Positions 12,531 through 30,206 are shown, numbered from the stretch's first letter. The stretch: DNA of 64,000 bases from Brachycybe producta (GCA_036925085.1 JAUPFP010000180.1:41625-105624), one strand, 5' to 3'. Numbers and translations are program-made. Notes: a model not told the origin generated them from the sequence alone.

Positions 12531-12849
12531 TAAAAATTTTCTTCATCCAAAATGTAGCAGAATCTTAATGGAAATGATGGCACCATCTATTGGTTATTTT
12601 TTAACCGTTCCTTGGTGCTATATGAAATATTCAATTTTGGCGTAAGGACCCGCGGGGCGGGGGGGGGGGGGTCCCAATTTAATTTTTTCAGACCTATGAA
12701 TAGAGATATCTATGGATATTGACTACATTATAAGTGGCAACATTTCCTCAATTTTTTTTAGAATTTTGAATTTTTTCAATTATATGGACTTTTTAGACCC
12801 TCTTCAGGCCTTTTCAAATTGTATGAGATCTTATGGTAGAGCGAAGAAT

Positions 12850-12976
12850 CTAACTTAACTCAACACTAACCCACTAACCTAACCCAACACTAACCTAACC
12901 CAACCGAACACTAACCAACTAACCTAACCCAACCGAGCACTAACCCACTAACCTAACACTAACCTAACCTAACACT
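12850..12976. repeat. Degenerate CTAACC/CTAACCCA tandem array
   Basis: CTAACC, CTAACCCAAC and CACTAACCCA alternate irregularly over about 127 bases. It resembles decayed arthropod telomere repeat (TTAGG)n or a short interstitial copy. Confidence 0.7.
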
Positions 12977-13226
12977 TTATACATGGGCTCTATGTAAAAG
13001 TTGATTATAGCGCCCCTGTCTTCAAACATTTCAAACATTAATTAAAAAAGTTCTATGTTAAAAATCCTATACCTCAAAAAAAAGTTTTTGCTTTTTGTCA
13101 AAATTTTTTTAATGGAGACGGTGGCTCCATCTACTTTGGCTGAATTTTTTTTTAATTTTTTTATATGAAATATTGAAAGTGTTAAATAATTCCTAAATAT
13201 AATTTATTAGTTTGTTTTTCCCAAGT

Positions 13227-13312
13227 TGTCAGTGTAGCTGAAGTGTTAGCGTCATTGCCTTGTGTTCTACAGTTCTTGTGTTCAAGCCTCAGTGATGTCT
13301 TTTAATATTTTA
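13227..13312 (+). ncRNA. tRNA-like SINE head (degenerate)
   Basis: TAGCTGAAGTGTTAGC matches the RNA polymerase III A box (TRGYNNANNNG). GTTCAAGCC matches the B box (GWTCRANNC) about 45 bases later. A T run follows. The stem bases do not form a good tRNA, so a tRNA-derived short interspersed element is more likely than a gene. Confidence 0.45.
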
Positions 13313-13689
13313 AAATTTTTAAAATTGTTTCTGTAGCTAGCATCGATATATTTATAGCGACTATCGATATATTTACATCGATAATAACTTTTCGATAAAA
13401 AGATGAAGTGATTTCCCAATGTATTTCAATCTGTTGAATTGTTAATCACAAGTTTTTTTTTTACACACAAAAAAAAAAGATTTTTTTAGAGTCGGTAAGG
13501 TCTGAAACATCAACATTTGTTGAAAAAACAAAAAAGTAAAATACGTTAGGTTAGGTATGTATGTATTTTTTTGTTTTATTCTAATAAAGAAATAAAGAAA
13601 ATAAAATCTTAGTTCTATGATGGAACTTACAATATTAACTTCCTTCAGGGTCTTTGCAATATGGCCCATAAGCCACACTCAATACATTT

Positions 13690-13948
13690 CCACCCCAAAA
13701 ACTTGGCTTCGCTGTTAGTGGAAGTAGTAAATGTTGCCTCCCCTTCCCCCCTGGGAGGTTGCACGTTTCATTGACGTCATAGACAAGTTAAAACATAAGC
13801 GGCCAGTGGTTTTCTTAGCCGCCGCCGCCGAATTCCTATTCAAAAGAAAGGAACTTAGCCTCTCTCTATTCAATTGTATATAATATTGTAGTATTCTCTT
13901 TGCAAGTTGTGTTCGGCTTACTTTTTATTTCATCTATTGTTCTGTACT
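13690..13948 (+). promoter_or_regulatory. Probable belle/DDX3 promoter and 5' UTR
   Basis: The region upstream of the main belle start codon contains a full CRE octamer TGACGTCA at 13772-13779, about 170 bases before the ATG, and a CCG triplet run near 13820. It has higher CpG than surrounding DNA. No TATA element is obvious. A CRE close to a start site is often functional for CREB/ATF factors, but that is inference here. Confidence 0.4.
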
Positions 13949-18977
<5,029 letters not shown>

Positions 18978-18984
18978 GATAAAG

Positions 18985-19300
18985 GTAAGGAAGGGGTGAA
19001 TAAAAACCCTCGAGGGTTTGTTTGTGTGGTTAGCAGCTCAAAAGTGGACACTGTGATTTCGAAAGAGGCGACAACAGAAAGAGAGAAGCCATCACCATCG
19101 AGAGAGAGAGAGAGAGAGTGGATCTCTCTTGAGATATAACCTCACCTTGTTTGAATTGTCCAGCCGCCCACATCCATTGCAGCAGCAGTAACAACCTGTC
19201 GCTGTTGCCAAATAATGGGCCCTTCTCTTCCTTCGTTATTTCCAGGTTCGTTCGTTCTTTGACTTGGTTCTTTGACTCCCTTTTTTAATATCGAAGAAGG
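18985..19300 (+). other. belle 3' UTR start, with a splice-donor-like site
   Basis: Seven bases after the stop codon there is AAAG|GTAAGG, a strong splice-donor match. An AATAAA at 18999-19004 follows 22 bases after the stop, too close to be the likely main polyadenylation signal. A GA microsatellite lies at 19100-19118. The 3' UTR end could not be fixed. Confidence 0.4.
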
Positions 19301-22300
19301 GGGATTTCTGAAAAGGGACCATCGCGAGATATTAAATCCTAATTCCCTCACTCCGATATGTCAGAACTTAAGAGTTCGACATTTGTTCAGTAAAACGTAC
19401 GCAAAACAACTTCTCGTACGATTAGCCTCGAATGCGCTGTTCGTATACGTTGTTTGAATTGTACGAGATTTGGGGGAGATCGTAACGAGATAATTAAAAT
19501 AGTTGAAACGGTTTTTTTTTATTTTGACATAACCTCCCGACAGAACCAAACCCCCATCCAGTTATGTTTAGTGTTTAAACATTCCATCATGGTCTTTTTT
19601 GATGGCAGTTCAGGTGCTCGAGGGTTGACGGAAGTGGTTTTTTTGGCTTTTTCTTTTTCAACCTCGGCTCTTCTTAAGCCTAACTTGTTATCTTAACCTG
19701 ACCATGGGATTATTTTTAATTATTAGAATGTATTTTGCATTTTTGGCAGCATTTATTTAAAGCTGTGATTAGTTTAATTTATTTTTCCTTCAACTTCGCC
19801 TGTTTTTTATGTTTGAAATGTGCTGCAATTTTGCAGCTCTTGATGAAGAAAAACAAAGATGGTTTTATTCTGACCATTAAAGATTGTTCTTCCTGTAAAA
19901 TGAAAATCCCCATTCCCATAAAATTAACCTAGTTTAATTAATGAATTTTTGGGGGGTGGGGAGAGAGAGAAAAAAAAGCAGAAGTTATCCCGCTGCCGTC
20001 CATCTTCTGCACAATTCTTTTGTTCCTTTGTTCTGTACGGAGGTTTGTGTCTCCCTTTGCAATAAGTACAATCTTTTTAGGGGGAATTTGTGGGGAGGGA
20101 GGGAAGTAATTTATATTTATTAAAAGGATTATTCCAAGAGGGTGTTATTAATCTTATTAAGGCGAAAATAATCATACTTTTAAGACTGGTTAGAGGCTAG
20201 AGTTTGTTGACAGTGAACATAGAACTTAAGATTTCACTTAGTTATATTAAATATAAGCCTCCAACCAGTTTCAACATTGCAAAAAAAAAAAAGCATAATT
20301 GGTTTTTGTCTTAATGATTATTATATAAAATTCAAAATTTGGATCTGTTAATATCGTATATTTCTAAAAACAAAAAACAAAAATTCAAACATTTTTTGTT
20401 CTAACGAATTTTTTTGCCCACAAAGAGAAACGAAGTTCTCTTACAGTATAGTCGCCACACGATAACTTGTGACGTCAGAGGAAGGGTTGACCAAAAAGTT
20501 AGGCTTGCATTTTTATTATCTGATGGAAAAGGTTTGATAACAAAAGGATTCAAAAAAGCTTTTATCATCCGTTTTCAAAATAATAAATGAACATGAGTTT
20601 ACCTTTATGGTTAGCTCCTCTATGACGTCACATGTTTCAGTTCATGGTGCAACGACTGTAGACAAGTAAAATTGTAAAACAGCGCAAGAAATATTATTTT
20701 CAATCAAAAAGGCTGTTTAGAGGCTAAACTTTATTAGAACTCATGGTTAGGTGAAAATTAAATCTGAGATTATTCTCTAGTCTCTAAACAGTCTTTAATT
20801 GAAAAAACGTACCTTTTTCAATCAAAGAATCTGGTTAGAGGTTGAAGGTCAACTAGTTTCTAGATTCGTATTCTTAACAAATACTTAGTCAATGGTAGTG
20901 CTAAACTCATAAACTTACATGAAACTTTCAATTAAGTTAATGAACATTACCGTTGTCTTTAGCAGTCATTAAGAATACGACACTAAGACCTAGAACTCTA
21001 GCCTCTAACCGGGTTCTTTGATTGAAAACGCATTTTTTCTGAGATCCTTTAGTAATAGGTAAAAAAAAGCGTAAGAGTGGACTTAAAAAAAAATTCTCAT
21101 TGAAGATGATCAATTGATCATCTCGTTGAAATTTAAAAATCAATTATATAAAAGGGGGCGTGGCTTTGAAAAAAAAGATAACATTTCTCAAGTCACAGGG
21201 TCACATTAGGGGCTGTTGCCATTTTCTTTTTTCTATGATCTTTTCTTTTTGATTTAATTATTTTTGATCCTCGAGTGTTGTTAATTATAATTCTGTGTTT
21301 AGGCATTATAAAAGCTTATTATTTTTCCCTTTTTTTCTCTAACGTGTGAGGAAAACCTTTGCCTAACTTAATATTATATAGAAGATTCGTCTTTTTAATA
21401 TTATTATTATAAAGGGATTTTTTTTGGCTTAAAAAGAGACGTTTGTTAGTTAATATTGAATTTATAATTTGGCAAAGGTTTCCAAAAAAAAGTTTTTTCT
21501 TCAATTTGGTGTCATGTGGTTATTAGTAGTTATTGCTTATATTATTGTAGTTTGTATCTTGTTGGAAGTATTAAGTTTGCCGTCCCATATTTTTCTTTTT
21601 GTTTTGTTTTTGTGTAAAAATCCAACGTTAAAAAACAATGTTTGGGAGAACATCTTCAAAGATGGGAAAGGGGAGGGGGCACAAATATATGCGTTTTCCG
21701 TCTGTTCAGTCAGAGCAACGGACTCTGCCAAATTATCTTTCATTTTAAGCTTCTCTCTCTCCCTACCCTCTATAATTTTTAATATTCATTTCAGGGCGCA
21801 TTTTTGCATTTTTTTTACTATTTGAACGATAATATTGAATCTCATTTTTCATTTTTATTGTAATAAATCATTTTCTTTGCTATCTCACCTGTGATTTTAG
21901 CAAAGAAAATAAAAAGTACACTGGAAGAAAATAATCGAAATTCACTCTCTGAAATGTGCCTTATTCTTTTTGTAGGTTTTAGTATATGAACTTTATAAGA
22001 AAAACTCTTTTCTTCTTAAATAGTGATCGAAAAGAGTCCTTTTTAAATGAAAGAGAAAATGACGCAGAGTCCGTATTCTGTCCATTGTAGTTTGTAGAGA
22101 TCAAACGGGGTCTTCGACGATTATATTTTGAGAGATGATTGTAGCCGTTATAGGTTTGTTCATAAGTGAGAGAAGTGTCCATTTTGTTATTTGAAAAGTA
22201 AACAAAATGGACAAATTAATACATTTTTAACTCTCACAACATACTGTGGTTTGGTGCTACATTCTTGAATGATTCTTTGATGGATTTGAGATATCCATTT

Positions 22301-23116
22301 ACTCTTGTAGATGTTTATGGAACAAAACAAAACAGTATTTCTACTCACCGGAGGTTTTTTTTATATTCTCCATTGTTTGGAACAAATTACTTTTCAAATT
22401 AACTACAATTAATTACATTTTATGTATGTAAGTAAACGCTCAAAAGAACAGAAGTTTGGTCATTCAGTAACAGTTAATGCAGGTTCCGAGTAGTAGTAGT
22501 AGTTGTTCGTGAACAGAAACGGTTTAAAATAAAAAAAAAATTAAAAATTACAATTAACAAATACAGTTTCTAAAGTAATGCAGTGATTTACTAATTACTG
22601 TGAAAAGTAATTCATTACTGTATTTGATAAAATTACTTCTTCTGAACACTTTTTTTTTTTCAAACTTATTTTCCCCCCAATTAAATTAAATTCACACACA
22701 CCATAATGTATAAAATGTTTATATAGTCCCCTTAAATTTCTCTTTGTTGTGTTCTCACGTGAGATATTAATTATAGACAAATTGTCTCATGTTCACTTGT
22801 CATTAGTGGACTTCCTAATTGCGAATGAAAGATCGTTCGTTGGTTAGACTGTAATAGTTAATTTAAAATAATTATTCGATGCATAATTTAATATTTTTTT
22901 TTCTCTGACCATTCTCTCTCTTGTCTGGTTTTTGAAATACAACGAAATGGTTCTTTAGTTTTGAACTAAAGTTGGTTTCTGATTTGATTTCCTAAAAAAA
23001 ATATAGACAATTTCACTTCTAAAACCTACAAAGATGGTTGCCTTAATTAAGAAATTTCTCCTGCAAATGTCTCCGGTTTTGTGGAAAGAAATATTAGGCT
23101 CTGGTTTACGAACTTC

Positions 23117-23239
23117 TAAGTTAGGCATAAATACGGAATACGGACGTCTAAATGTCATCACAGCCAATGTCGTGTATCTCACTGCATTGCTTGCTGTGAC
23201 GTTATTTCGACGTCCTTATTTCCGTTTGTTCCTAACTTA
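23117..23239. mobile_element. 123-bp palindromic MITE
   Basis: TAAGTTAGG and ATACGGACGTC at the left are mirrored by GACGTCCTTATTTCCG and CCTAACTTA at the right. The centre (GTATCTCACTGCATTGCTTG) resembles the 8574-8650 element. Confidence 0.65.
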
Positions 23240-25042
23240 AGCGGTAATAAGTTCTTTAATGAGAGCCTTAAACCTTTTTTTCTCGAAAGGTAAAAAAAAG
23301 AAATATGTAGCCACTCACTGATGATGATGATGATGATGATGATGAGCTCAATCTTAGAAAATACGTGCATTTTTACCTGGTGTATTCAAATTTTCATATT
23401 TATACATGAAATTAATCCTTTCTCGAATGTCATTTGGTCAACTGTATACAACTTTTTTTGGTTTTAATGATGGATTAATTAAAGAAAAACTTTTGAATAC
23501 ACTGGAGTAGGAATAATTTAAATGTTCAAATTAAAAAAAGTAGAAATATTTTAGATTTTTTCTTTTGATTTTATTCGACATTTTGCTAATATTGCTTTTT
23601 TTAACAAAAAAAAAAAGTTTAACTGTAAATTATATATTGGTCATTTTTTGCAGAGATCAGCCTTGAACTATTTGTCACCACACTCTTAAATACATAACTA
23701 TCTATCTTTCCGTCTTATGTTTGTGTGACTAGTTCTTAACTAATTTTTGAATTTTTTTATCATTGATCTTTAGGGTGGAATATTATTGATTGCTAAATCA
23801 AAGTTGAGTGCAAAACTCATCAACTTTTAATTGAAAACTTGATATGAAAAATGTTAATGAGTTTATCATTAACATTGATTTTTAATCATTAAGAAATATA
23901 TACGACCTTCTACTAATTTATATGAGACGCACTGAAATTCGAATTTTGTTTTCTCTCTGCTTTTCTTTTCATTTGCCTGTGCTTAAAAACACGATATGAA
24001 TTTGTGTGTTGTGGAATTCAGGTTTTAATTCTATGAAAATCATTTTATATATCCTCATATTTGGTTTGTTGATACACTTTTATGAAAAGGTGTAATTTTT
24101 TGTGAGGTTTTTTGTTTTGTTTTCATAAATGCTTTTCATTGAATTTGTTTGAAGTACCACACTTGACACTTGTTTTTTTTTTCCGGCACTGAACTGTGAT
24201 AAAACTTGTGTGAAAAAATGCCGTCTTTGTTTTTGCATGAACCACTGCCAATGGGGAAAACTGCTGCATAATTATCTTAATTAATAGTTTTCATTAATTT
24301 CTTCTTTTTATTTTGCACCAAAGAATTGTTTTGTTTTTTGTTCCATTATTTTTCTGATAATTTTTTAACTTATTAATATATTGGCAGAAAACACCTTAAT
24401 ATTGGTGTGTGGTTTTATCTTTTTAAAAGGCGTAACATTTTGCTGTTAATTTTGGATTTTGTTTTTCGTTTTTGGAGCTTTCGACTTAGTGATTTGTTTG
24501 TGTACATTTATTATCATAATATGTACAAAGAACACTTTTTTTTCTAGTCGCAGCGATAATATTGTGTCTTGTGTAATTAGTAGTTAAAATTGTTTTGAAT
24601 CTAAATTAATTGAAACTAAATTGAGAGGCGCACATTAACTTCCGTTAGGAGAGAGTGTAGAGACCTACATTTTGTATAAATAATAAGAGATCCAGGGGCC
24701 TCATAACAGAAAAAGTCATACAATTGTGACAATCATACCTTATGATGCCAATGCTTGTGCTCTTCTTATTTTATGTCTGTCATTATTCTGATCACCGGTC
24801 AGTGGCAGTCATATGACTATTGTAATATTTTTTTTTGAAATTTGCATTTGTGACTTATTACAAAGTTTTGTTTGGGGAGAAGAAGAATTGCCACGCCTCT
24901 TTAATTCTTAATGGCTTTACAATAACTTACATAATTTAAAACTAAATATTTGACACAATAAATATTCTATGAAAATATTCACAAATACAGTGAAAATCAT
25001 AATTAAAAAAAAAAATAACTGTTCAAAACAAGTGATAGTCTC

Positions 25043-25206
25043 TTATTTAAGAATTGAAGAGTAGTAGTGGTAATTCGGTTTCGTTTGTTTTTTGCTAGAG
25101 GCCACTAAGTAAATGAGTCCCAGCACGTCAGTTAGGACTACCAGGCCCATGAGACCCATCGAACTCATGAAGGCCAACAAAACCCACGGGGCTCTTATGT
25201 AGGTCT
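25043..25206 (-). CDS. Orphan last exon of a small membrane protein
   Basis: On the minus strand, an acceptor (TTAATTAG, exon from 25206 or 25204) opens a frame of about 54 codons ending at TAA (25043-25045). It begins TYIRAPWVLLAFMSSMG and continues GLMGLVVLTDVLGLIYLV, a hydrophobic segment of about 28 residues. A polar tail SSKKQTKPNYHYYSSILK follows. This reads like the final transmembrane helix and cytoplasmic tail of a small multi-span protein. The exon stands in otherwise non-coding DNA. The matching upstream exons, expected to the right, were not found, so they may lie across a large intron, or this may be a gene remnant. The family is not recognised. Confidence 0.45.
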
Positions 25207-28157
25207 CTAATTAAGGAACTGTAAGAACATTGTCCACCGAGTTCCTTGCGTAGTTTGTTTTTTTAATATCTACCACTATTTTCACATTTTAATTTTCAAA
25301 ATTACAACTGAAATAATATTGTAAGAGCTGGACTCTTACTGATTTATTATTATTTTGGTTCCATGAATAATTGTTTTTTTTTTCAATTGTTACAATTATG
25401 GTAATTGCCATGCAAAAGTAATTTCTTGATGTGTTGGTAACAACTTAAACAATTTTAATATAGTGGTAGTTACTGACTAGTTTGTGAAGTTTTAAAGATG
25501 ATTTAAAAAAAAACAATTCTTGTTTTTAATTGCAGTTGATCTGTAATTTAACAACAACAAAAATCATTTTGAAGAATTTTTCATATCTTATGTACATTAC
25601 GGTACAAACAATTCCTAGGTTTTCTTTTGTTTTTTTCTAATTAATAAAGGTTGTGATAGCCTTTTTGGCATAGACACTTGGAATGATAATGTGTTCTTCA
25701 GTTACCTTTACCATTTTTATTAAACAGATTTCTCTTTTTTTTTTGTAGTTTTAATTTCTAATTTATATTATAAAACTTGACACTGTGGTGCATTTAAAGT
25801 TCCTCGCAATTTTGTTTTTAATTTGCAAGGGGGAAAAAAAAAGAACAAAGCATTCTCAGCAGCACAAAATGGGGGCTATTTAATTTATATCCCATTATAT
25901 ACCTAGTCTCTATCTACACTTGAGCTTAATTGCATTCAAGTTAATTGTGTTTACTTGACTTATATTACAGAGTTCAGTTACGGATATGAGCAACTGAAAA
26001 ATTAACTTCAATACTTAATAATAACTGAACATATTGATAATACTAAATCAATACTTTGATACCCTAAACTCGATTATATTACGATACCAAGTTAAGTAAC
26101 AAAGGCAATATATTGAGATATTAACTGAATATATTGAATTCAATGTATGTTTCAGGTCTTTTAAACATGTTTAATATTTAAATGCATTTATCTTATCAAG
26201 TTGTGTACCTAGGTATTATTCTTAAGTTTTGTTCTAAAGACTTAGTAATCTGCCATTGTAGTACAATAGAATTTAATTTAATTTCTCTATTACATAGTGA
26301 GAGTTTTAAGTAAAATGTGTACCCTCTGATTCCAATAATTGCTTTTACTAATTTGCTTGTTTCCATTAGGTCAAAATTTATTTTCATCACCTATTTTGAC
26401 CTAATGTAAACAATACATTTGAATCAGGTTGGGGGGAAGAGGAAATATGTTTGTTTTTTCTTCTTCCATTTTCCATTGTATTTTTGCGCGCAAAATGAAG
26501 TTAGAAGGGGGGGGGGGGCCGATCTCTGCATTTTTAAATTATTTAAAATTTGCTCTGCTACTATTTGTATTTTTATGTGTGTATGAGTGTGTGTTGTGTG
26601 TTATGTTTTATTTTATTGTCATGAAAAGAAATTTCTTTTCAATATTTTGAGTGAGTGGTGAATTTTTCTTTTGTTTTTTAATAATTTGTTTTGTTTTAAT
26701 GAAATCCTTCATTATTAATTAACTCTTTATGAAATGCCAGTAACAATTAAGAGTTTTGTGTAAAACCCCTGTTGTCTAAAACTATTTTGAGTATTTTTTT
26801 TCTTCTTTTTCTATACACTTAAAATACAATGAAATCAAGTATTTTGATTTTATTTTGTGTGTTGAGAGGGGGTGCGGGGGAAAGAAATCATTTTTACAGT
26901 ATCAAGTATTTTGGGATGGCAAAACTTAACTTTCACGTTTAAATAATATTATAGAATTTGGAACAAATAAAAGCGTTTTAGTGATGCGTATTGAAATTTC
27001 TTTTTGTCATTAAAAGTAAAAATGTCACTTAAAAGGTAAAAAAAGAATTATGCTTATTAGTAACAATTAAAGCGACTGGCCCTTTAAGGAAGGCTAGAAT
27101 CAACCTATACTTACTAATTCTAGGAAAACTCTAGCCTTTCTAACCATATGCTTTGGTTGCAAATTGCATGATTGTTTTTCTCTGAAGTTGATTTTAAATT
27201 ATAAAAGCTTATGTCTTTCAGGTACAAAATCAAGAGAAACTTGAATGTGTTTTAGAAATATAGTTAATTAATTCTTTGAAAAAAAAAGGTCAAAGTTGTA
27301 TATTATAGGAAAAATAACAATGTTTCAATACATTACAATAATTTAATATTAACTTTAAAATCAGCTTTTTATCTCGTTTTTGAAAATGAAAAAACGTTAA
27401 GCAGACGATATTTTTTTTTTTCAATTTTTGCCTATAAATTTTGAAACAAGCAAAACGTTTTTTTTTTTAAAAAATATTTCAACTTAAAAATCACCAATTA
27501 ATTCGCGCTTCTAGTTTCAATAACACTTGAACGCCAAAATGCAGAATACAATGGAGTCTTATTCCCAATGTTCTTGCTCATTTGCATATAATAAAAAGTT
27601 TTGAAAGTTAAATTTACAGTGAAAACCCATTTAACACGAAATGGGAGGAACCATAATTCGTGTTAAACGAATCATTCTAAGGTCTTTCAAGCAGGAAAAC
27701 CCCACCCCCATTTCTCTCCACTAATAAGGTATTGTGCACGTTTACTTCTTTCTCACTGGTGCTCCAATTGGGACATTTTGATCAATGTTTGTCCACAATA
27801 TTATTGAATATGTAGCCCCGTGACATACACAATTAAATAAAGTTAAAAAAAAAGATATGGCCACAGTTAAGGCACCACTTATGGCACCAAAAAAGATACG
27901 GCCACACTTAAGTTTTTTTTTAACTTTATTTAATTTTGTGTATGTCCTTTACAGGGCTTCGTAATTGAGCATGTGTGCACAATATTATTGAGCGCGTACG
28001 CAATATTATTGAACGTAAATTATTGTGCGAAATGTCCCAAACGGGCTTCCATAGCCTTGTAGTACCGTGTACAATTTTTTAAGATTAGATTTCATCGATA
28101 TAAACAATGAGTATCGATATGTATCATATTGAGTTGTGGGAATTGCCGGTTGGTGGC
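25207..28157. other. Gene-free region upstream of RpL8
   Basis: No coding exon was seen. It contains a diverged half copy of the large palindrome family at 25900-26230, poly-G at 26507-26518, a GGCTAGA inverted element at 27070-27150, a dispersed foldback copy at 27200-27500 and the RpL8-proximal palindrome at 27767-28045. Confidence 0.5.
27767..28045. repeat. Palindrome just upstream of RpL8
   Basis: AATTAAATAAAGTTAAAAAA is inverted exactly about 90 bases on. Outer words TTGGGACATTTT and AAATGTCCCAA, GTAGCCCCGTGACATACACA and its inverse, and repeated CAATATTATTGA extend the arms to about 130 bp. It ends about 115 bp before the predicted RpL8 leader. Confidence 0.7.
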
Positions 28158-28158
28158 G

Positions 28159-28206
28159 CCTTTGTTCTTCAAGGAGGAGAAGGAAAAAGAGGCGATTTCT
28201 GTGCTG
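28159..28206 (+). other. RpL8: RpL8 5' untranslated exon (predicted)
   Basis: A donor CTG|GTGAGT at 28206/28207 and an acceptor GTTTTAG|CCC before 28458 define a 251-bp intron in the leader. The pyrimidine run CCTTTGTTCTTC near 28157-28168 could mark a terminal oligopyrimidine start, as expected for a ribosomal protein mRNA. The exact start is inferred. Confidence 0.5.
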
Positions 28207-28467
28207 GTGAGTTCTTTCCTGTTTCTCGTTCTCTTGATACTTTCACGAAATCCATCTCCATCGTGCATTTAATTGATTAGATTTCGTTGTTTTCTTACAA
28301 ATTATGTCTTCTTTGAATGTTTATGTGCAATTTGTTGTTGATATTTGCGTTCGAAATCGATTTTTACCGACGATGAGGAGAATGAATTGGCGACGTGGTT
28401 TAGGCCTAATCTCACATATTAGATGAGGGGGAGACTCATTTTATGTTCTCGTTTTAGCCCGTAAAAG

Positions 28468-30206
28468 ATGGGGCGAATCATTCGAAGCCAGCGTAAAGGG
28501 TCTGGAAGTGTATTCCGAGCTCACACAAAGCATCGTAAAGGTCCAGCGAAATTGAGAGCCGTCGATTATGCAGAGAGACACGGTTACATCAAAGGAGTGG
28601 TGAAAGTATGTCCTAAAAACCCTTAATTCGCCCCCCCCCCCCCCCCCTGTAACCAGTTGCTTTAATAATTATGATTTTACACTTAAAAAAGGAAATTATT
28701 CACGATCCGGGACGTGGCGCTCCTTTGGCTCAGGTCGTATTTCGTGATCCTTACCGTTACAAACACAGGAAGGAATTATTCTTGGCTGCCGAAGGAATGT
28801 TCACCGGCCAATACGTTTACTGCGGAAAGAAAGGTACTTCAACTAAACTACCTTTTCCTCATTTTTCTTTATAAAGAGAATCGAAGATGGAAAACGACGA
28901 CGACATTCATGATGATGATTTAATATTTCTGATGTATCCATGCGGATAGTTATTACCGGTTTCTTTGACCAGAGGCTGTTTCTGAATGAATGACTAAAAA
29001 AAACGAACCTTCGATCAAAGCGCTGCTTTTTGGTCCACGGTTTTAACCTTTGAATGTTTTTTTTTGTAGCGACTCTTCAGGTGGGCAACGTGATGCCGAT
29101 CGGATCGATGCCCGAAGGTACCATCGTATGTAACTTAGAAGAGAAGACTGGCGATCGCGGCGCTTTGGCTAGGACTTCCGGCAATTACGCTACGGTCATC
29201 TCTCACAATCTGGAAACTCACAAGTCGCGAGTGAAGTTACCTTCTGGAGCGAAGAAGCTCGTTCCATCGGCCAACAGGGCTATGGTTGGTCCGTACCACT
29301 TTTTCTCGTCTAATTTTCGTTTTTGTTTTCTCTTGATCTCGGTTTTTGTTAATAGACGTTATTTACAATTATATAAATAAAAGGTATCATTGCCGGTGGT
29401 GGTCGTATCGATAAACCGATTCTGAAGGCTGGTCGTGCGTATCACAAGTACAAGGTTAAGAGGAACTGTTGGCCTAAAGTTCGTGGTGTTGCTATGAATC
29501 CAGTCGAACATCCTCACGGTGGTGGTAATCACCAGCATATCGGAAAAGCCTCCACCGTCAGAAGGGACGCTTCTGCCGGTCGCAAGGTAAACGCAACGAT
29601 TTTCTTCTCTAAATGAAGAAAACTAAATTGTGTAGTTGAGTGAACTACATAGATATGGTTGTATAGTTGATACTAGTGGTCGGCCACTTGCCAACCACTT
29701 TTAGCAGTCCATCGCGACCACTTAGTTGCTTGTCAGTGAATCTCGTTACTGGTCGAGATGGATTGCTAAAAGTGATCGTAACAAACCACTCGTGTCGGAG
29801 ATCAGTGGTTGGAAAGTGGTTCTAGTGTAGTGGACTGAACTGCAATAATGTGGTCACATAAAGTCGCCATGAGTGGTCGATTTTGGCCACACTTTTTGCA
29901 GTCCATCTCAACCACTAAAAGTCGCTCGTCTGTGAACACTCTAAAGTAGTTTTATCTTCTTAATGTTGCGCATAAAATGCATTAATAACATATGAATGAG
30001 TTGGACGGCGCCGTTTTCAAGTTCAGTTGGATTAGTATTCAAATTGGAGGACGCAAGAGTTTGGCAATGTCCGACTATGAACGCGCGGCATTGAGGTTTT
30101 TTTCAATTGCTGATGTATGTTTGTATTCTCTTAGGTCGGTCTCATTGCTGCTCGTCGTACCGGACGTATCCGAGGTGGTAAGATTGTGGCTAAGAGCGAC
30201 GAGTAA
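28468..30206 (+). CDS. RpL8: Large-subunit ribosomal protein L8 (uL2)
   Basis: Five coding exons, 28468-28605, 28692-28833, 29070-29288, 29384-29586 and 30135-30206, join in frame to give 257 residues, the length of human RPL8. The protein starts [16 protein letters not shown]. It contains [18 protein letters not shown], the conserved [16 protein letters not shown] stretch with the near-invariant histidine at the peptidyl-transferase centre, and ends [14 protein letters not shown] then KIVAKSDE. uL2 binds 23S/28S-type rRNA and is needed for subunit joining and peptide-bond formation. The ATG lies ten bases inside its exon, after an upstream leader intron. Introns contain a C17 run (28631-28647) and a foldback repeat (29675-29945). 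Confidence 0.98.
29675..29945. repeat. Foldback element inside RpL8 intron 4
   Basis: Repeated words such as CCACTTTTAGCAGTCCAT appear in both orientations, with 'ACCACTAAAAGTCGCTCG' near the right end. The right end matches a second copy at 37025-37165, where the same words recur almost unchanged. It is probably a non-autonomous foldback transposon. Confidence 0.6.

Larger units (their letters stand above)
18978..25042. other. Gene-poor T-rich region after belle
   Basis: No coding exon was recognised. The plus strand looks richer in T than A over long stretches. Repeats include the 'GGTTAGAGGCTAGA' inverted elements (20180-20280, 20690-20800, 20820-21030), an AT-rich hairpin at 21338-21485 and a foldback at 23117-23239. 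It may contain a long belle 3' UTR or an untranslated transcript. Confidence 0.5.

Noticed and set aside
19142-19351. 69-codon minus-strand frame followed by a GTGAGG donor-like site
   Set aside because: It lies in the probable belle 3' UTR, and no acceptor or continuing exon was found.
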